This document shows, one piece after another, positions 6,341-13,832 of a DNA stretch of 42,662 nucleotides. Positions within the stretch are counted from its first letter, which is position 1; every line of letters begins with the position of its first letter. The position numbers and the translations under genes are program-made. Source of the DNA: Stutzerimonas stutzeri (GTDB lineage Bacteria; Pseudomonadota; Gammaproteobacteria; Pseudomonadales; Pseudomonadaceae); NCBI RefSeq assembly GCF_013522825.1, contig NZ_JAAMQZ010000039.1, positions 1 to 42,662 of the forward strand, in the 5' to 3' direction. The notes under the pieces are model-generated. The model was not told the origin of the DNA. It saw only the letters and a program-made list of their open reading frames with translations, and searched no databases.

Positions 6341-8071
6341 ATGACCATGTTGAACAACATACCCGCAACTGAGCCAGAAGTAATCCCTGCCGATATTATT
6401 GATACGTTTTATGCTCCGGTCGCTTTCGACCGATTCTCCTCCCTTGTCTCTGCTTACGAGACAACCAAGAAAAAGATAGTGGAAGTGCATGCTATCTACA
6501 CCCAAGAGAATGTCTCGGGTGTTATGCACTACTTTTTCAATGGGAACAGCAAAGACAAGTATGGCCACTCGGCAAGTCTTCGTCACACAAACTCGTTCTC
6601 CGAGATATTTCAACTCCAAGGCGCCCTGTTTGAGCTGGAAGCCACATACTGGGATAAAGCGCTGCGGGAAACGGACCTGATGGACTATATGCCGCAGGAG
6701 CGCCGTAATCAGTGGAATGAAATCCTGAACGCTTGGCGTGACCATAATTATGTAAAGGGCCAGAACCCAGAACGTGATATGCCGGATTTTAATATCGACA
6801 ATCTTCGGAGCACGATAACTTCTTTGCAGGCTCGGAGAGCCGAGTTCTTGGCTGAGCGGGTAGATGGAATATTCAAGGGACTATCGCGTCAGCACGTAAC
6901 GAATGTTCCAGAGGGATTCTCCAAGCGCATGATCATGAGTGGCGTGTTCAACGAGTGGGGAAGCACGTCGCATGATCGCGAGGGGTATATCCACGACCTG
7001 CGGATGGTGATCGCGAAATTCATGGGTCGCGACGATCCCTGCCGATCTTCAACGGGACGACTACTGCAGACCGCTCGCGCGGCGTCTGGAGAGTGGATCG
7101 AAGCTGACGCCGGCGCATTTCGGGTCAAGGCGTTCAAGGTGGGCACAGCTCACCTGGATGTGCATCCTGAGATGGCGTATCGGCTCAATAGCATCCTTGC
7201 TTATCTGCACCCTGCAGCCATACCTGAATCGTTCCGCAAGCGGCCGAAGCGGGCACCTACAGGCACATCCAAGAACAGGCCACTGTTTGATCGGCCATTT
7301 TCAAATGCGGTAGGGGCTCTGCTGGCCCAGATCGAGCCTTTCAAGAAGATGGTTAAGTCTGAAAGCTTCCGTCGCGAATACGACTACATTCCGGTGCGTA
7401 ACGCGGTGTCCCTGCCCTTCTCCTGCCGTGAGCACAGCAAGCATCTACGGGCCGAGGTCGGAGCCGTCATGCAGGCGCTCGGCGGCGTGCTGACGCCATG
7501 CGCGGAACAACCCAGGATCACGTATTGGCAGTTCGATTTTGATGCACTGGACCTGATCCACCAAACTGCCGCGTTGGGGGTCCTGCCGGACCAGCGGTCA
7601 CATCAATTCTTCCCCACCCCCGAGGCGGTAGCACGCCAACTGGTGGATTGGCTGGATATCGGCCTGCTGGATACCGTGTGTGAGCCTCAGGCTGGTCAAG
7701 GAGGCATTGCGGATCTACTACCGAAGGATCGTACCCGGTGCGTAGAGATCAGCCCCCTGCACTGCGAAATCCTGCGCAAGAAGGGACATCAGGTCATCGA
7801 GGGCGATTTCCTCGCCTGGAGCGCTGGTGACGCCTTCTCTGTGATCGCGATGAACCCACCCTATAGCGAGGGGCGTTGGCAGGCGCATCTGCAGCATGCG
7901 GGCACTCTGGTAGCCCAGGGCGGGCGTATTGGTGCGGTGCTCCCTCTGAGTGCTCGCGGCAAGGCTGCGGATCTCCTTCCAGGCTTCGACCTTGAGTTTT
8001 CGCAGCCAATCGAGAACGCATTTGCCGGTACGTCTATAAGCGTGCTCCTTCTCAAGGCAACTAAGCGCTAA
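6341..8071 (+). CDS. DUF4942 domain protein with adenine-specific DNA methylase motifs
   Basis: About 576 residues. The N-terminal two thirds match the DUF4942 type of plasmid and phage protein. The C-terminal part is a class I SAM-dependent methyltransferase: FFPTPEAVARQLVDW before the fold, CEPQAGQGGIADLL as the SAM-binding loop, and the catalytic NPPY motif (AMNPPYSEGRW), which indicates N6-adenine methylation. No restriction endonuclease is adjacent, so it is an orphan methylase, perhaps for protection from host restriction. Start choice is open: ATG 6341 gives the longest ATG frame, while ATG 6347 has the best spacing (six bases) from the AGGTG at 6336. Confidence 0.85.
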   Translation: MTMLNNIPATEPEVIPADIIDTFYAPVAFDRFSSLVSAYETTKKKIVEVHAIYTQENVSGVMHYFFNGNSKDKYGHSASLRHTNSFSEIFQLQGALFELEATYWDKALRETDLMDYMPQERRNQWNEILNAWRDHNYVKGQNPERDMPDFNIDNLRSTITSLQARRAEFLAERVDGIFKGLSRQHVTNVPEGFSKRMIMSGVFNEWGSTSHDREGYIHDLRMVIAKFMGRDDPCRSSTGRLLQTARAASGEWIEADAGAFRVKAFKVGTAHLDVHPEMAYRLNSILAYLHPAAIPESFRKRPKRAPTGTSKNRPLFDRPFSNAVGALLAQIEPFKKMVKSESFRREYDYIPVRNAVSLPFSCREHSKHLRAEVGAVMQALGGVLTPCAEQPRITYWQFDFDALDLIHQTAALGVLPDQRSHQFFPTPEAVARQLVDWLDIGLLDTVCEPQAGQGGIADLLPKDRTRCVEISPLHCEILRKKGHQVIEGDFLAWSAGDAFSVIAMNPPYSEGRWQAHLQHAGTLVAQGGRIGAVLPLSARGKAADLLPGFDLEFSQPIENAFAGTSISVLLLKATKR

Positions 8072-8073
8072 GA

Positions 8074-8102
8074 GTTGGGATTCGCCAAAGCTCGATCATT
8101 GT
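8074..8102 (+). promoter_or_regulatory. Possible TTGGGA-class promoter with hairpin over the -10
   Basis: GTTGGGATT at 8074-8082 is followed after 16 bp by CATTGT (8097-8102). The -10-like hexamer sits in the loop of a perfect 7 bp inverted repeat (GCTCGAT 8090-8096, ATCGAGC 8104-8110). It is 101 bp from the next start at 8175, farther than other members, and position 22 is A instead of G, so it is weaker support. Confidence 0.3.
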
Positions 8103-8174
8103 AATCGAGCACGACTTATCGCGCCTATCAGCGGATAGGCGCAGATATTGGGCTAAGAGAAATATCGGTGCTTT

Positions 8175-8348
8175 ATGAAATGGTTTTATTGGCTAATTGT
8201 GCTGTACCTGATGATCGCTCTTTATGGTGCGGTCAGATCACAGAGTCATTGGAATGCCGTCAGTATCATCACTCAGTTACTGATTTGGATCTATATGTAT
8301 CGGGCACACAAACAGGAAAAAATATCCAAAGAAGGAAATGACATATGA
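8175..8348 (+). CDS. 57-residue membrane micro-protein
   Basis: The frame starting MKWFYWLIVLYLMIALYGAV encodes two hydrophobic segments (about 3-20 and 29-42) followed by a basic tail (YRAHKQEKISKEGN). Its TGA overlaps the ATG of the DksA-like gene as ATATGA, so the two are translationally coupled. No family is recognised. Confidence 0.6.
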   Translation: MKWFYWLIVLYLMIALYGAVRSQSHWNAVSIITQLLIWIYMYRAHKQEKISKEGNDI

Positions 8349-8746
8349 GCAGCTTCACTATCAATCGCGTTCCGGGTGGCGACTATATGAACCCAGCACA
8401 GAAAGAATTCTTCGAGGGCGTGCTGCGGGCTCGCCTTGGAGAAGTGGCTGATTCAGCGCGTGCTGCCAAAGAAGCATTGGCAGGCCTTGGCATTGCAGCG
8501 GACGCGTTAGATCAAGGCCTTATCGAAGAAGAACGAAACACGCTTTATCGCACCTTGGTGCGTTTGAATGCGCAGAGTGCCGAAATTACACGAGCTATCC
8601 AGGCAATCAAAGATGATGAGTATGGATGGTGTGAAGATACCGGCGAAGAAATCGGGCTAGAACGACTGATTGCTCAGCCCACTGCGAAGTTAAGCGCTGT
8701 GGCACAGGCGCGAATGGAGTCTGCAGCTGCTCACTATAATCGGTAA
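8345..8746 (+). CDS. DksA/TraR-like RNA polymerase regulator without zinc cysteines
   Basis: A 133-residue protein with the DksA plan: N-terminal helix, long coiled coil (about 25-90) with an AADALD tip at 51-56, and a C-terminal finger reading YGWCEDTGEEIGLERL then QPTAKLSAVAQ. In classical DksA this is CxxC-x17-20-CxxC; here only Cys96 is kept and the other three positions are Thr99, Ser117 and Ala120. It should not bind zinc, as in the zinc-independent DksA2 paralogue of P. aeruginosa, which has also lost cysteines. It probably binds the RNA polymerase secondary channel and modulates ppGpp-type control. Coupled to the membrane micro-protein upstream. Confidence 0.82.
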   Translation: MSSFTINRVPGGDYMNPAQKEFFEGVLRARLGEVADSARAAKEALAGLGIAADALDQGLIEEERNTLYRTLVRLNAQSAEITRAIQAIKDDEYGWCEDTGEEIGLERLIAQPTAKLSAVAQARMESAAAHYNR

Positions 8747-8755
8747 AATAAAGGT

Positions 8756-8783
8756 TTGACTAATTCGATTATTGTTATATTGT
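8756..8783 (+). promoter_or_regulatory. Sigma-70-like promoter before the 8817 gene
   Basis: TTGACT at 8756-8761 and TATTGT at 8778-8783, 16 bp apart, in an A+T-rich stretch 34 bp before the start at 8817. This gene therefore uses an ordinary type of promoter, unlike many neighbours. Confidence 0.5.
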
Positions 8784-8816
8784 TGGCGTTAGAGTTTAAA
8801 TTGATATGAGGTGGGT

Positions 8817-9185
8817 ATGCTGGTGAGTGAAGAGATTAATTTTGACACGCTGTTGCGCTTCGATGGTAATGACCAAGTAAAAATGCACGCGGCGCTCCGG
8901 GGTTGGATGGACCTTGCCCAAGAGCAAAGAGCTTTATTGTGGAGATTCTACAATCTTTCAGAAGTGCTCACTGCACAAGACGTTCCGCGTGTAGAAAGTG
9001 CGCTGATGATTATTCGTCAGATTCGTGCGCGCATTGCCAATCTTGTTGAGCAATTTGCATTGACCCCGTGCGTGAATGTTCTAAAGAGTGCACTTGAAAC
9101 ATTGGACTCCTGTGCTAATGACGCAGAAAAGTACGCCAAGTGGATTCTTTCGTTCTACTACGAGCACAACAACGTCATGCTGTAG
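8817..9185 (+). CDS. Hypothetical protein, 122 aa, all-helical
   Basis: Not recognised. Translation from ATG 8817 (GAGG seven bases upstream) gives a soluble, largely helical protein with regularly spaced leucines and isoleucines (VESALMIIRQIRARIANLVE). It ends 28 bp before a strong intrinsic terminator and has its own promoter, so it is a single-gene unit. Confidence 0.65.
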   Translation: MLVSEEINFDTLLRFDGNDQVKMHAALRGWMDLAQEQRALLWRFYNLSEVLTAQDVPRVESALMIIRQIRARIANLVEQFALTPCVNVLKSALETLDSCANDAEKYAKWILSFYYEHNNVML

Positions 9186-9212
9186 GGCGCAGGAAGCACG
9201 TACCGTAGATCA

Positions 9213-9241
9213 AGACCTGCCTTCAGCAGGTCTTTTTTTTT
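9213..9241 (+). terminator. Intrinsic terminator after the 8817 gene
   Basis: Stem AGACCTGC (9213-9220) and GCAGGTCT (9226-9233) with loop CTTCA, followed by a run of T to about 9241. Confidence 0.9.
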
Positions 9242-9247
9242 GGGGTG

Positions 9248-9276
9248 CTTGGGTTATTACGGTCCTGAGGTAGAGT
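9248..9276 (+). promoter_or_regulatory. TTGGGT-class promoter before the phosphatase gene
   Basis: CTTGGGTTA at 9248-9256, 16 bp spacer, -10-like TAGAGT at 9271-9276 preceded by GG. It is 58 bp before ATG 9306 and begins just after the terminator of the previous unit, which leaves little other room for a promoter. Confidence 0.6.
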
Positions 9277-9305
9277 CCATTGAATAACATTCAGTGGGAA
9301 AAGCA

Positions 9306-10040
9306 ATGATCGGTCGGACGCCAGTTGTTTCGGGTAACGGGCTTTATCACGAGTACGGTGCCAATCGTGTTGGTCGTGACTTTGTAGTTGGCGACCTTCA
9401 CGGAGAGGCTGAAAAGCTCAATGAACTGCTCTGCATGGCGCGGTTTGACTGGGATTCTGACAGGATTTTTTCTGCTGGCGATCTGGTTGATCGTGGCCCT
9501 CTCTCACTCCGAATGGCATTGATGACTCGCCAGCAAGGCTTCATCGCTGTGCGCGGGAATCATGATCAGTGGTGTATTGACGCAGGTTTAGAAGGTGATG
9601 CGCCGGGGCATATCAATAATGGTGGCGACTGGTTTTATGAATTAAACGTACTTGAGCGAAGTATGGTCGCAAGGCTTTTAAATAAGCTTCCAGTTGCACT
9701 TTCGTTTATTGGGCCGTGCGGAAAGAAATACGGATTAGTTCATGCCGAATGCCCGCATCACGACTGGACCCACTTTGAGGAAATACTTTGTGGTGAGTGG
9801 GGCAACAATGTGTGCGCCCACTTCGCCTCCAAGGCTATCTGGAGCCGAAAGCGCTACCAGCAACTTGACGCTTCCCTGGTGCGCGGTGTTGAAGCGGTGT
9901 TCGTTGGCCACACGCGGGTCGATCAGGTCAAAACCATTGGCAACGTCTGTTACCTGGACACTGGCGCCTGCTTTGAGGGCGGCCGGTTGACCATGATCGA
10001 GCTGATGCCGAACGGCGCCCGGCACGTCTATCAGGTGTAA
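9306..10040 (+). CDS. PrpA-type serine/threonine metallophosphatase
   Basis: This 244-residue protein has the full PPP-family metal-site signature: GDLHG (29-33), GDLVDRG (about 58-64) and GNHD (about 85-88), with later histidines in VHAE and GHT. It matches the short bacterial and lambda-type phosphatases (PrpA/PrpB, lambda NinI), which act on phospho-Ser/Thr/Tyr residues. ATG 9306 is preferred over the upstream GTG 9294 because GGGAA lies five bases before it. It stands alone behind a TTGGGT-class promoter. The substrate is unknown. Confidence 0.88.
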   Translation: MIGRTPVVSGNGLYHEYGANRVGRDFVVGDLHGEAEKLNELLCMARFDWDSDRIFSAGDLVDRGPLSLRMALMTRQQGFIAVRGNHDQWCIDAGLEGDAPGHINNGGDWFYELNVLERSMVARLLNKLPVALSFIGPCGKKYGLVHAECPHHDWTHFEEILCGEWGNNVCAHFASKAIWSRKRYQQLDASLVRGVEAVFVGHTRVDQVKTIGNVCYLDTGACFEGGRLTMIELMPNGARHVYQV

Positions 10041-10111
10041 ATGTGGGAGAGGCTGTGGGACAGATTGAGCCGGAACGGGCAATGGGCTGTAAATATGCGC
10101 TCTACAGGTCG

Positions 10112-10142
10112 TTTGTACGCAGATACTCTATCTGCGTACAAA
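10112..10142. repeat. Perfect 31 bp palindrome (14 bp arms, 3 bp loop)
   Basis: TTTGTACGCAGATA (10112-10125) and TATCTGCGTACAAA (10129-10142) flank CTC. No T-run follows, so it is not a typical terminator. It lies 68 bp upstream of the small gene and integrase operon and is a candidate operator or recombinase site. Confidence 0.85.
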
Positions 10143-10209
10143 GCGTGAAATCTGACCCTGCTGCTGGCCCTGCGGTGCCGAGATTTGAATTTTGCATAAA
10201 AGGATCAGC

Positions 10210-10578
10210 ATGGAATCAGTAGTTGCAACCGTCAGTGCAGTGATCGAGGACGGCATATGCGCAGCAGCCATCAGCATGGCCTTGGATCAGGACTTCACCC
10301 AGGTGCGCGCGGAGATGGAGGTGCGCGCGATATACCTCAGCGCATCGCAGCGTCCGTTGTTCATAAAGGATGCAGTCGCTCACCTGGTCATCGAAGCCAT
10401 CGGTGCGTTTGCTGAGTCCGAGGGGTTCACAGGCAACCGCCGTGCAGGTTTTGTCCGCGCCTGGCTGGGCTGCCCGGTTGGTGCGCACGGATCTTCCGAC
10501 ACGCTCGCCGGCTGGCAGGCAGGCTTCAGCCACCCGGCCAAGCCGCAACTTGAAACCTTCCTTGGAATCGAACCATGA
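10210..10578 (+). CDS. Hypothetical protein, 122 aa, cotranscribed with integrase
   Basis: Not recognised. ATG 10210 has AAGGA seven bases upstream; the in-frame TTG at 10192 is rejected. The protein is soluble with an Ala-rich helical N-terminal half. Its TGA overlaps the ATG of the integrase in an ATGA, so it is made together with the recombinase and may act as an accessory or control factor; that is inference from position only. Confidence 0.65.
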   Translation: MESVVATVSAVIEDGICAAAISMALDQDFTQVRAEMEVRAIYLSASQRPLFIKDAVAHLVIEAIGAFAESEGFTGNRRAGFVRAWLGCPVGAHGSSDTLAGWQAGFSHPAKPQLETFLGIEP

Positions 10579-11765
10579 GCAAACTGACCCCGAAGTTTGT
10601 GAAGGACACGACCACACCCGGCGCCTATCAGGATGGGCGGGGCTTGATACTGCGTATCGCGGAGACAGGGCGGAAAAGCTGGGTGTTCCGATATTCATTC
10701 CACGGGGATCGGCACGACATCTCGTTGGGTACCTACCCTGCCCTCTCTCTGCGTGATGCCCGGCTTGCCGCCGACGCTGAGCGAGTGACGATCTCGCAGG
10801 GGAAAAATCCGCTGGACCAGCGCTACGCCATTCGCCAGAAATCGGCTGCCAGCAAAAAGGCGGGAAAGACGTTCAAGTCTGAAGCCAAGCAGTACGTCAG
10901 GACTCACTCTGCCTCTTGGAGCCCGGCGTATGCTCAGGATTGGGAATCGAGCCTGGAGAATCACGTATTCAATGTTATCGGCATGCTGCACCCACGCGAT
11001 GTACACACCGATAACGTCCTGGCTGTTCTCGAACCCATCTGGCTGCAGATTCCAGCTACCGCAAAGCTGGTCCGCAATCGCATCGAGCTGATTCTGGATG
11101 CTGCCAAAGCCAAGGGGCTGCGTGAGGGCGAGAATCCGGCCCGCTGGCGTGGCCACCTCGACAAGCTGCTGGCCAGGCAATCAAAGAGTAAGCGGCCCTT
11201 CCCCGCCTACCCTTGGCAGAAGATCCACGGGCTATACAGCGATCTCATCACCCTGGATGGGAGTGCTGCCCGCGCAATGGAGATGGTGATTCTCACTGCC
11301 TGCCGAAGCGGTGAGGTCCGTAATGCCCAATGGCATGAGTTCGATTTTGCAGAGCGCATCTGGACGATCCCTGCAGAGCGCATGAAGTCTGGGGTAACAC
11401 ATCGGGTACCGCTCACCGAGGCAATGATCGAAGTTCTCGACAGTGTGAAAGGGCTCGATCCTGTCTGGGTTTTTAAGAAGGGTCGGGGCTCAGGCCCTTT
11501 GGCGGGGAATGCATTGGGCCGCGTGCTGAAGAAGATCAAGGCCGGTGATTGCGTCCCGCATGGGTTCCGCTCGACCTTCAGGACGTGGGCGGCAGACGCT
11601 ACCGATTTCCCGCGAGAGGTCTGCGAAATGGCTTTGGCGCACGGTCTGAGTGACAGGGTAGAAGCAGCGTACAACCGCGCGGAGTTGATCGATAAACGCC
11701 GGCTGCTTATGCAGCAGTGGAACGATTTCTTGATGGGTACCAGAGAGCAGCAAGAGGCTGCTTAA
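10575..11765 (+). CDS. P4-type tyrosine integrase (DUF4102 arm domain)
   Basis: A 396-residue site-specific recombinase. The N-terminal part (GAYQDGRGLILRIAETGRKSWVFRY and ISLGTYPALSLRDAR) is the arm-binding DUF4102 domain, the middle the core-binding domain, and the C-terminal part carries the catalytic set R (TACRSGEV), HxxR (HGFRSTFR), H (LAHGLSD) and Y (AAYNR). Length and order are normal for P4/prophage integrases of genomic islands. No tRNA gene or obvious att repeat lies next to it, so its target is unclear. The preceding gene overlaps it by four bases. Confidence 0.93.
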   Translation: MSKLTPKFVKDTTTPGAYQDGRGLILRIAETGRKSWVFRYSFHGDRHDISLGTYPALSLRDARLAADAERVTISQGKNPLDQRYAIRQKSAASKKAGKTFKSEAKQYVRTHSASWSPAYAQDWESSLENHVFNVIGMLHPRDVHTDNVLAVLEPIWLQIPATAKLVRNRIELILDAAKAKGLREGENPARWRGHLDKLLARQSKSKRPFPAYPWQKIHGLYSDLITLDGSAARAMEMVILTACRSGEVRNAQWHEFDFAERIWTIPAERMKSGVTHRVPLTEAMIEVLDSVKGLDPVWVFKKGRGSGPLAGNALGRVLKKIKAGDCVPHGFRSTFRTWAADATDFPREVCEMALAHGLSDRVEAAYNRAELIDKRRLLMQQWNDFLMGTREQQEAA

Positions 11766-11952
11766 TGCAAACACGCTGGGATAGGCATCTCATGGGAGGC
11801 CTCCATTTGAGCAATGGTGGCCGTCATGTAGATGACTGTGGTTGTAGGCCGGAGCTGGGCAATGGCGGGTTTAATTCTCTGCCCCAGGCAATGAGCAGCA
11901 GCTGCATCTGCAGCAGCGTGCCAAAGTAGCTAGGTCGGCGTTGCACCATGCA

Positions 11953-12714
11953 TCAGGTAGCCTGCTGCATGTGCATTGTTGAGCGAACCAGTGCGATAGC
12001 TGAACTGGCATCCAACCATGGAGAGATCTTACGGATCTGCAAGAGAAACAAGCTCGTGACAAAGAAGGCGTCTGCAGCCTCAATCGGTACAGCTTTCACA
12101 CCCCCGCCCTTCTCGAAGACCTTCGTGAACACCTTAGTACCCTGGCGCTCCATAGAGAAGCCTTTCGTTTTATCGGCACCGTGAGAAGAGAACTCGCAGG
12201 ATTGGCGAGCGCCAAGCAGTACGGCCGCAACCACGGGTAGCTCAGCGCGCGTCATTTGAATGCGAGTTTTCTGCCCCCAGTTGTAGGATCGCGGTCCCGT
12301 TGCACTTGCAGCATCGAGTGCAATGGTTGGCACCCCACCACGGGTAACATCGGCTTCAAAGCATAGCGCGGCTTTGCCACCGTAGACGTGGAACTTCGCA
12401 CGATCACTCATCAGATTGTTCTCGTCACGTTGGCTACGGCCCTGGTCATCATCGTTAGTTTGGCCATCCATACCACCTTGATCATCTTCCTCATTGGCCG
12501 ACAGTATTTGCGCGGCTGTTAGCGATGATCTGACATATTCCAATGCGTTCGGGTCATCGAGCTGGTTGAGCGAGGCGATCAACTTACCGCGATCAGCATG
12601 ATCAAGAACCACCTGGATCTTTTCGCGCGGGATCACTGGCAAGCTGAAGCGCATTAGCTGGTGATTGATCTGGGCAAGAGTTGGATTCTGATTGAGTGCG
12701 ACTGAGCTATTCAT
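11953..12714 (-). CDS. Hypothetical protein, 253 aa
   Basis: I do not recognise a family. The protein has a helical N-terminal third, an acidic low-complexity linker (about 94-120, NEEDDQGGMDGQTNDDDQGR) and a beta-rich C-terminal domain of about 130 residues (KFHVYGGKAALCFEADVTRGG through VFEKGGGVKAV). That pattern resembles small ssDNA- or RNA-binding domains, but this is a guess. It has a TTGGGT-class promoter divergent from that of the next gene. Confidence 0.7.
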   Translation of the reverse strand: MNSSVALNQNPTLAQINHQLMRFSLPVIPREKIQVVLDHADRGKLIASLNQLDDPNALEYVRSSLTAAQILSANEEDDQGGMDGQTNDDDQGRSQRDENNLMSDRAKFHVYGGKAALCFEADVTRGGVPTIALDAASATGPRSYNWGQKTRIQMTRAELPVVAAVLLGARQSCEFSSHGADKTKGFSMERQGTKVFTKVFEKGGGVKAVPIEAADAFFVTSLFLLQIRKISPWLDASSAIALVRSTMHMQQAT

Positions 12715-12735
12715 GGAACCCTCCGGTTTTTCTTA

Positions 12736-12764
12736 AATCTATCCTAGATGACCAGAAACCCAAT
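12736..12764 (-). promoter_or_regulatory. TTGGGT-class promoter before the 12714 gene (divergent pair)
   Basis: On the minus strand ATTGGGTTT starts at 12764, and TAGATT (12741-12736) follows after a 16 bp spacer, preceded by GA. The ATG at 12714 is 50 bp away. It is the minus-strand half of a back-to-back pair. Confidence 0.55.
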
Positions 12765-12766
12765 GG

Positions 12767-12795
12767 CTTGGGATATAGCAGCTTGGCCGTACAGT
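12767..12795 (+). promoter_or_regulatory. TTGGGA-class promoter before the 12824 gene (divergent pair)
   Basis: CTTGGGATA at 12767-12775, 16 bp spacer, -10-like TACAGT at 12790-12795. It is 57 bp before ATG 12824. The two -35 boxes are back to back, forming the palindrome CCCAATGGCTTGGG (12759-12772). Confidence 0.5.
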
Positions 12796-12823
12796 CGATC
12801 TAGGCATTGACTGGAGAGCCTGT

Positions 12824-13138
12824 ATGGAAAACATCTTAAAGCACATTTGCTCTGTAAAAGAGATATGCAATGAGTGCCCGTTTCTGAAAAGTAACCGTGA
12901 TGCTGAAGCATTGAGTATTCGCCGGCATCATCTGTCTGAAATGAAAGGCGACCTATTTTATCGCCCCAACTGCCGCAAGCACGCTGACGTTGCTGACGGT
13001 GGCGATAACCCTATGTGTCGAGGGGCAGCGGTCTACATGCATAAGACCAAACAACTTAACGCAGCACTAAAGGTAGCGCTCGATAGCGGGGAGATCAAGG
13101 AGGAAGAGCTTGTAGCCGAGCACAATAAGGTTATTTGA
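12824..13138 (+). CDS. Cys-rich hypothetical protein, 104 aa
   Basis: Not recognised as a family. Cysteines at about 9, 15, 18, 50 and 65 (HICSVKEICNECPF, RPNCRKH, NPMCRG) with histidines between them suggest a small metal-binding protein, possibly with a zinc or iron-sulfur site. A GGAG site precedes the ATG. A bidirectional terminator follows. Confidence 0.7.
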   Translation: MENILKHICSVKEICNECPFLKSNRDAEALSIRRHHLSEMKGDLFYRPNCRKHADVADGGDNPMCRGAAVYMHKTKQLNAALKVALDSGEIKEEELVAEHNKVI

Positions 13139-13170
13139 AATCTACTGAAACTCAGCAAAAGAATAGAAAC

Positions 13171-13199
13171 AAAAAAGCCAGCTTAGCGCTGACTTTTTT
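13171..13199. terminator. Bidirectional intrinsic terminator
   Basis: AAAAAGCCAGC (13172-13182) and GCTGACTTTTT (13188-13198) pair with one mismatch, with A- and T-runs outside. It lies between the converging 12824 (plus) and MvaT-like (minus) genes and can serve both. Confidence 0.8.
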
Positions 13200-13214
13200 G
13201 TTTAACCTTAACGG

Positions 13215-13574
13215 TCATTCGGTAACCCAGCTTTCAACCACATCGCTGCCGTGTTCGGCTTTCCAGGCTTTCAGGGTTTTGTGGTTGCCCCCTTTGGTGG
13301 AGATTGATTCGTTGGTGTGGGGATTCACGTAGGTCTTGACCTTACGCTCTCCACGCTTCTTGGGCGCCGCAGCAGCTGGGCGCTGACGGGAATCGGGGTC
13401 CAGGATTGCGATGATGTCCCGTAGGGACTTGTTGTAATCAGCCATCAGAGCGCGCAGCTTTTCTTCGAACTCCATTTCCTTTTTCAGGCGGTCATCATTG
13501 TTCATGCTTTCCAATCGGGCCTGAAGCTCTTTGATAGCTTCCTCGGTCTGGCGGTATTCAGTGATGAGAGACAT
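13215..13574 (-). CDS. MvaT/MvaU-family H-NS-like xenogeneic silencer
   Basis: A 119-residue nucleoid protein. The N-terminal MSLITEYRQTEEAIKELQ begins the coiled-coil oligomerisation domain typical of Pseudomonas MvaT; the C-terminal TYVNPHTNESISTKGGNH and KTLKAWKAEHG form the AT-rich DNA-binding domain. The start at 13574 is chosen because all MvaT proteins begin MSLI and AAAGGA lies just upstream. Plasmid-borne MvaT homologues such as Pmr of pCAR1 silence plasmid genes and lower their cost to the host; that role is likely here. The family is confined to Pseudomonas and close relatives, a main reason for the host assignment. Confidence 0.92.
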   Translation of the reverse strand: MSLITEYRQTEEAIKELQARLESMNNDDRLKKEMEFEEKLRALMADYNKSLRDIIAILDPDSRQRPAAAAPKKRGERKVKTYVNPHTNESISTKGGNHKTLKAWKAEHGSDVVESWVTE

Positions 13575-13607
13575 TTTCGATCCTTTCCTTATGTTGGGAA
13601 TGCGCAA

Positions 13608-13724
13608 TTAGATCGCGTGTGAGCCAAACCCGACAAGAGTAAGGCATCCGTAGGTTGCAAGCGTACCGAAAGCAAATATGCCTGCATACCAAAATTTACC
13701 GCGTATGAGCTGAAATGTGTTCAT
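13608..13724 (-). CDS. 38-residue single-span membrane peptide
   Basis: The frame starting MNTFQLIRGKFWYAGIFAFG encodes a basic N-terminus and one hydrophobic segment (about 12-34) and ends at TAA 13608. It lies 33 bp before the MvaT-like gene on the same strand. No clear ribosome binding site is seen, and no family is recognised, so it is a candidate only. Confidence 0.35.
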   Translation of the reverse strand: MNTFQLIRGKFWYAGIFAFGTLATYGCLTLVGFGSHAI

Positions 13725-13797
13725 TTGTGTTCACGAGTGTTACTCGCCCTCTTTGGAGTCAACTGGTGTGGTCGGTTCGTTCTATCTGTACAGCTTC

Positions 13798-13826
13798 ATC
13801 TAACCACGGACCAGCAACAACCCAAG
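13798..13826 (-). promoter_or_regulatory. Possible TTGGGT-class promoter upstream of the micro-peptide and MvaT-like gene
   Basis: CTTGGGTTG starts at 13826 on the minus strand, and TTAGAT follows after a 16 bp spacer. It is 102 bp from the micro-peptide start. The A is displaced by one base from the usual place, so this is a weaker member. Confidence 0.3.
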
Positions 13827-13832
13827 CGAGGT

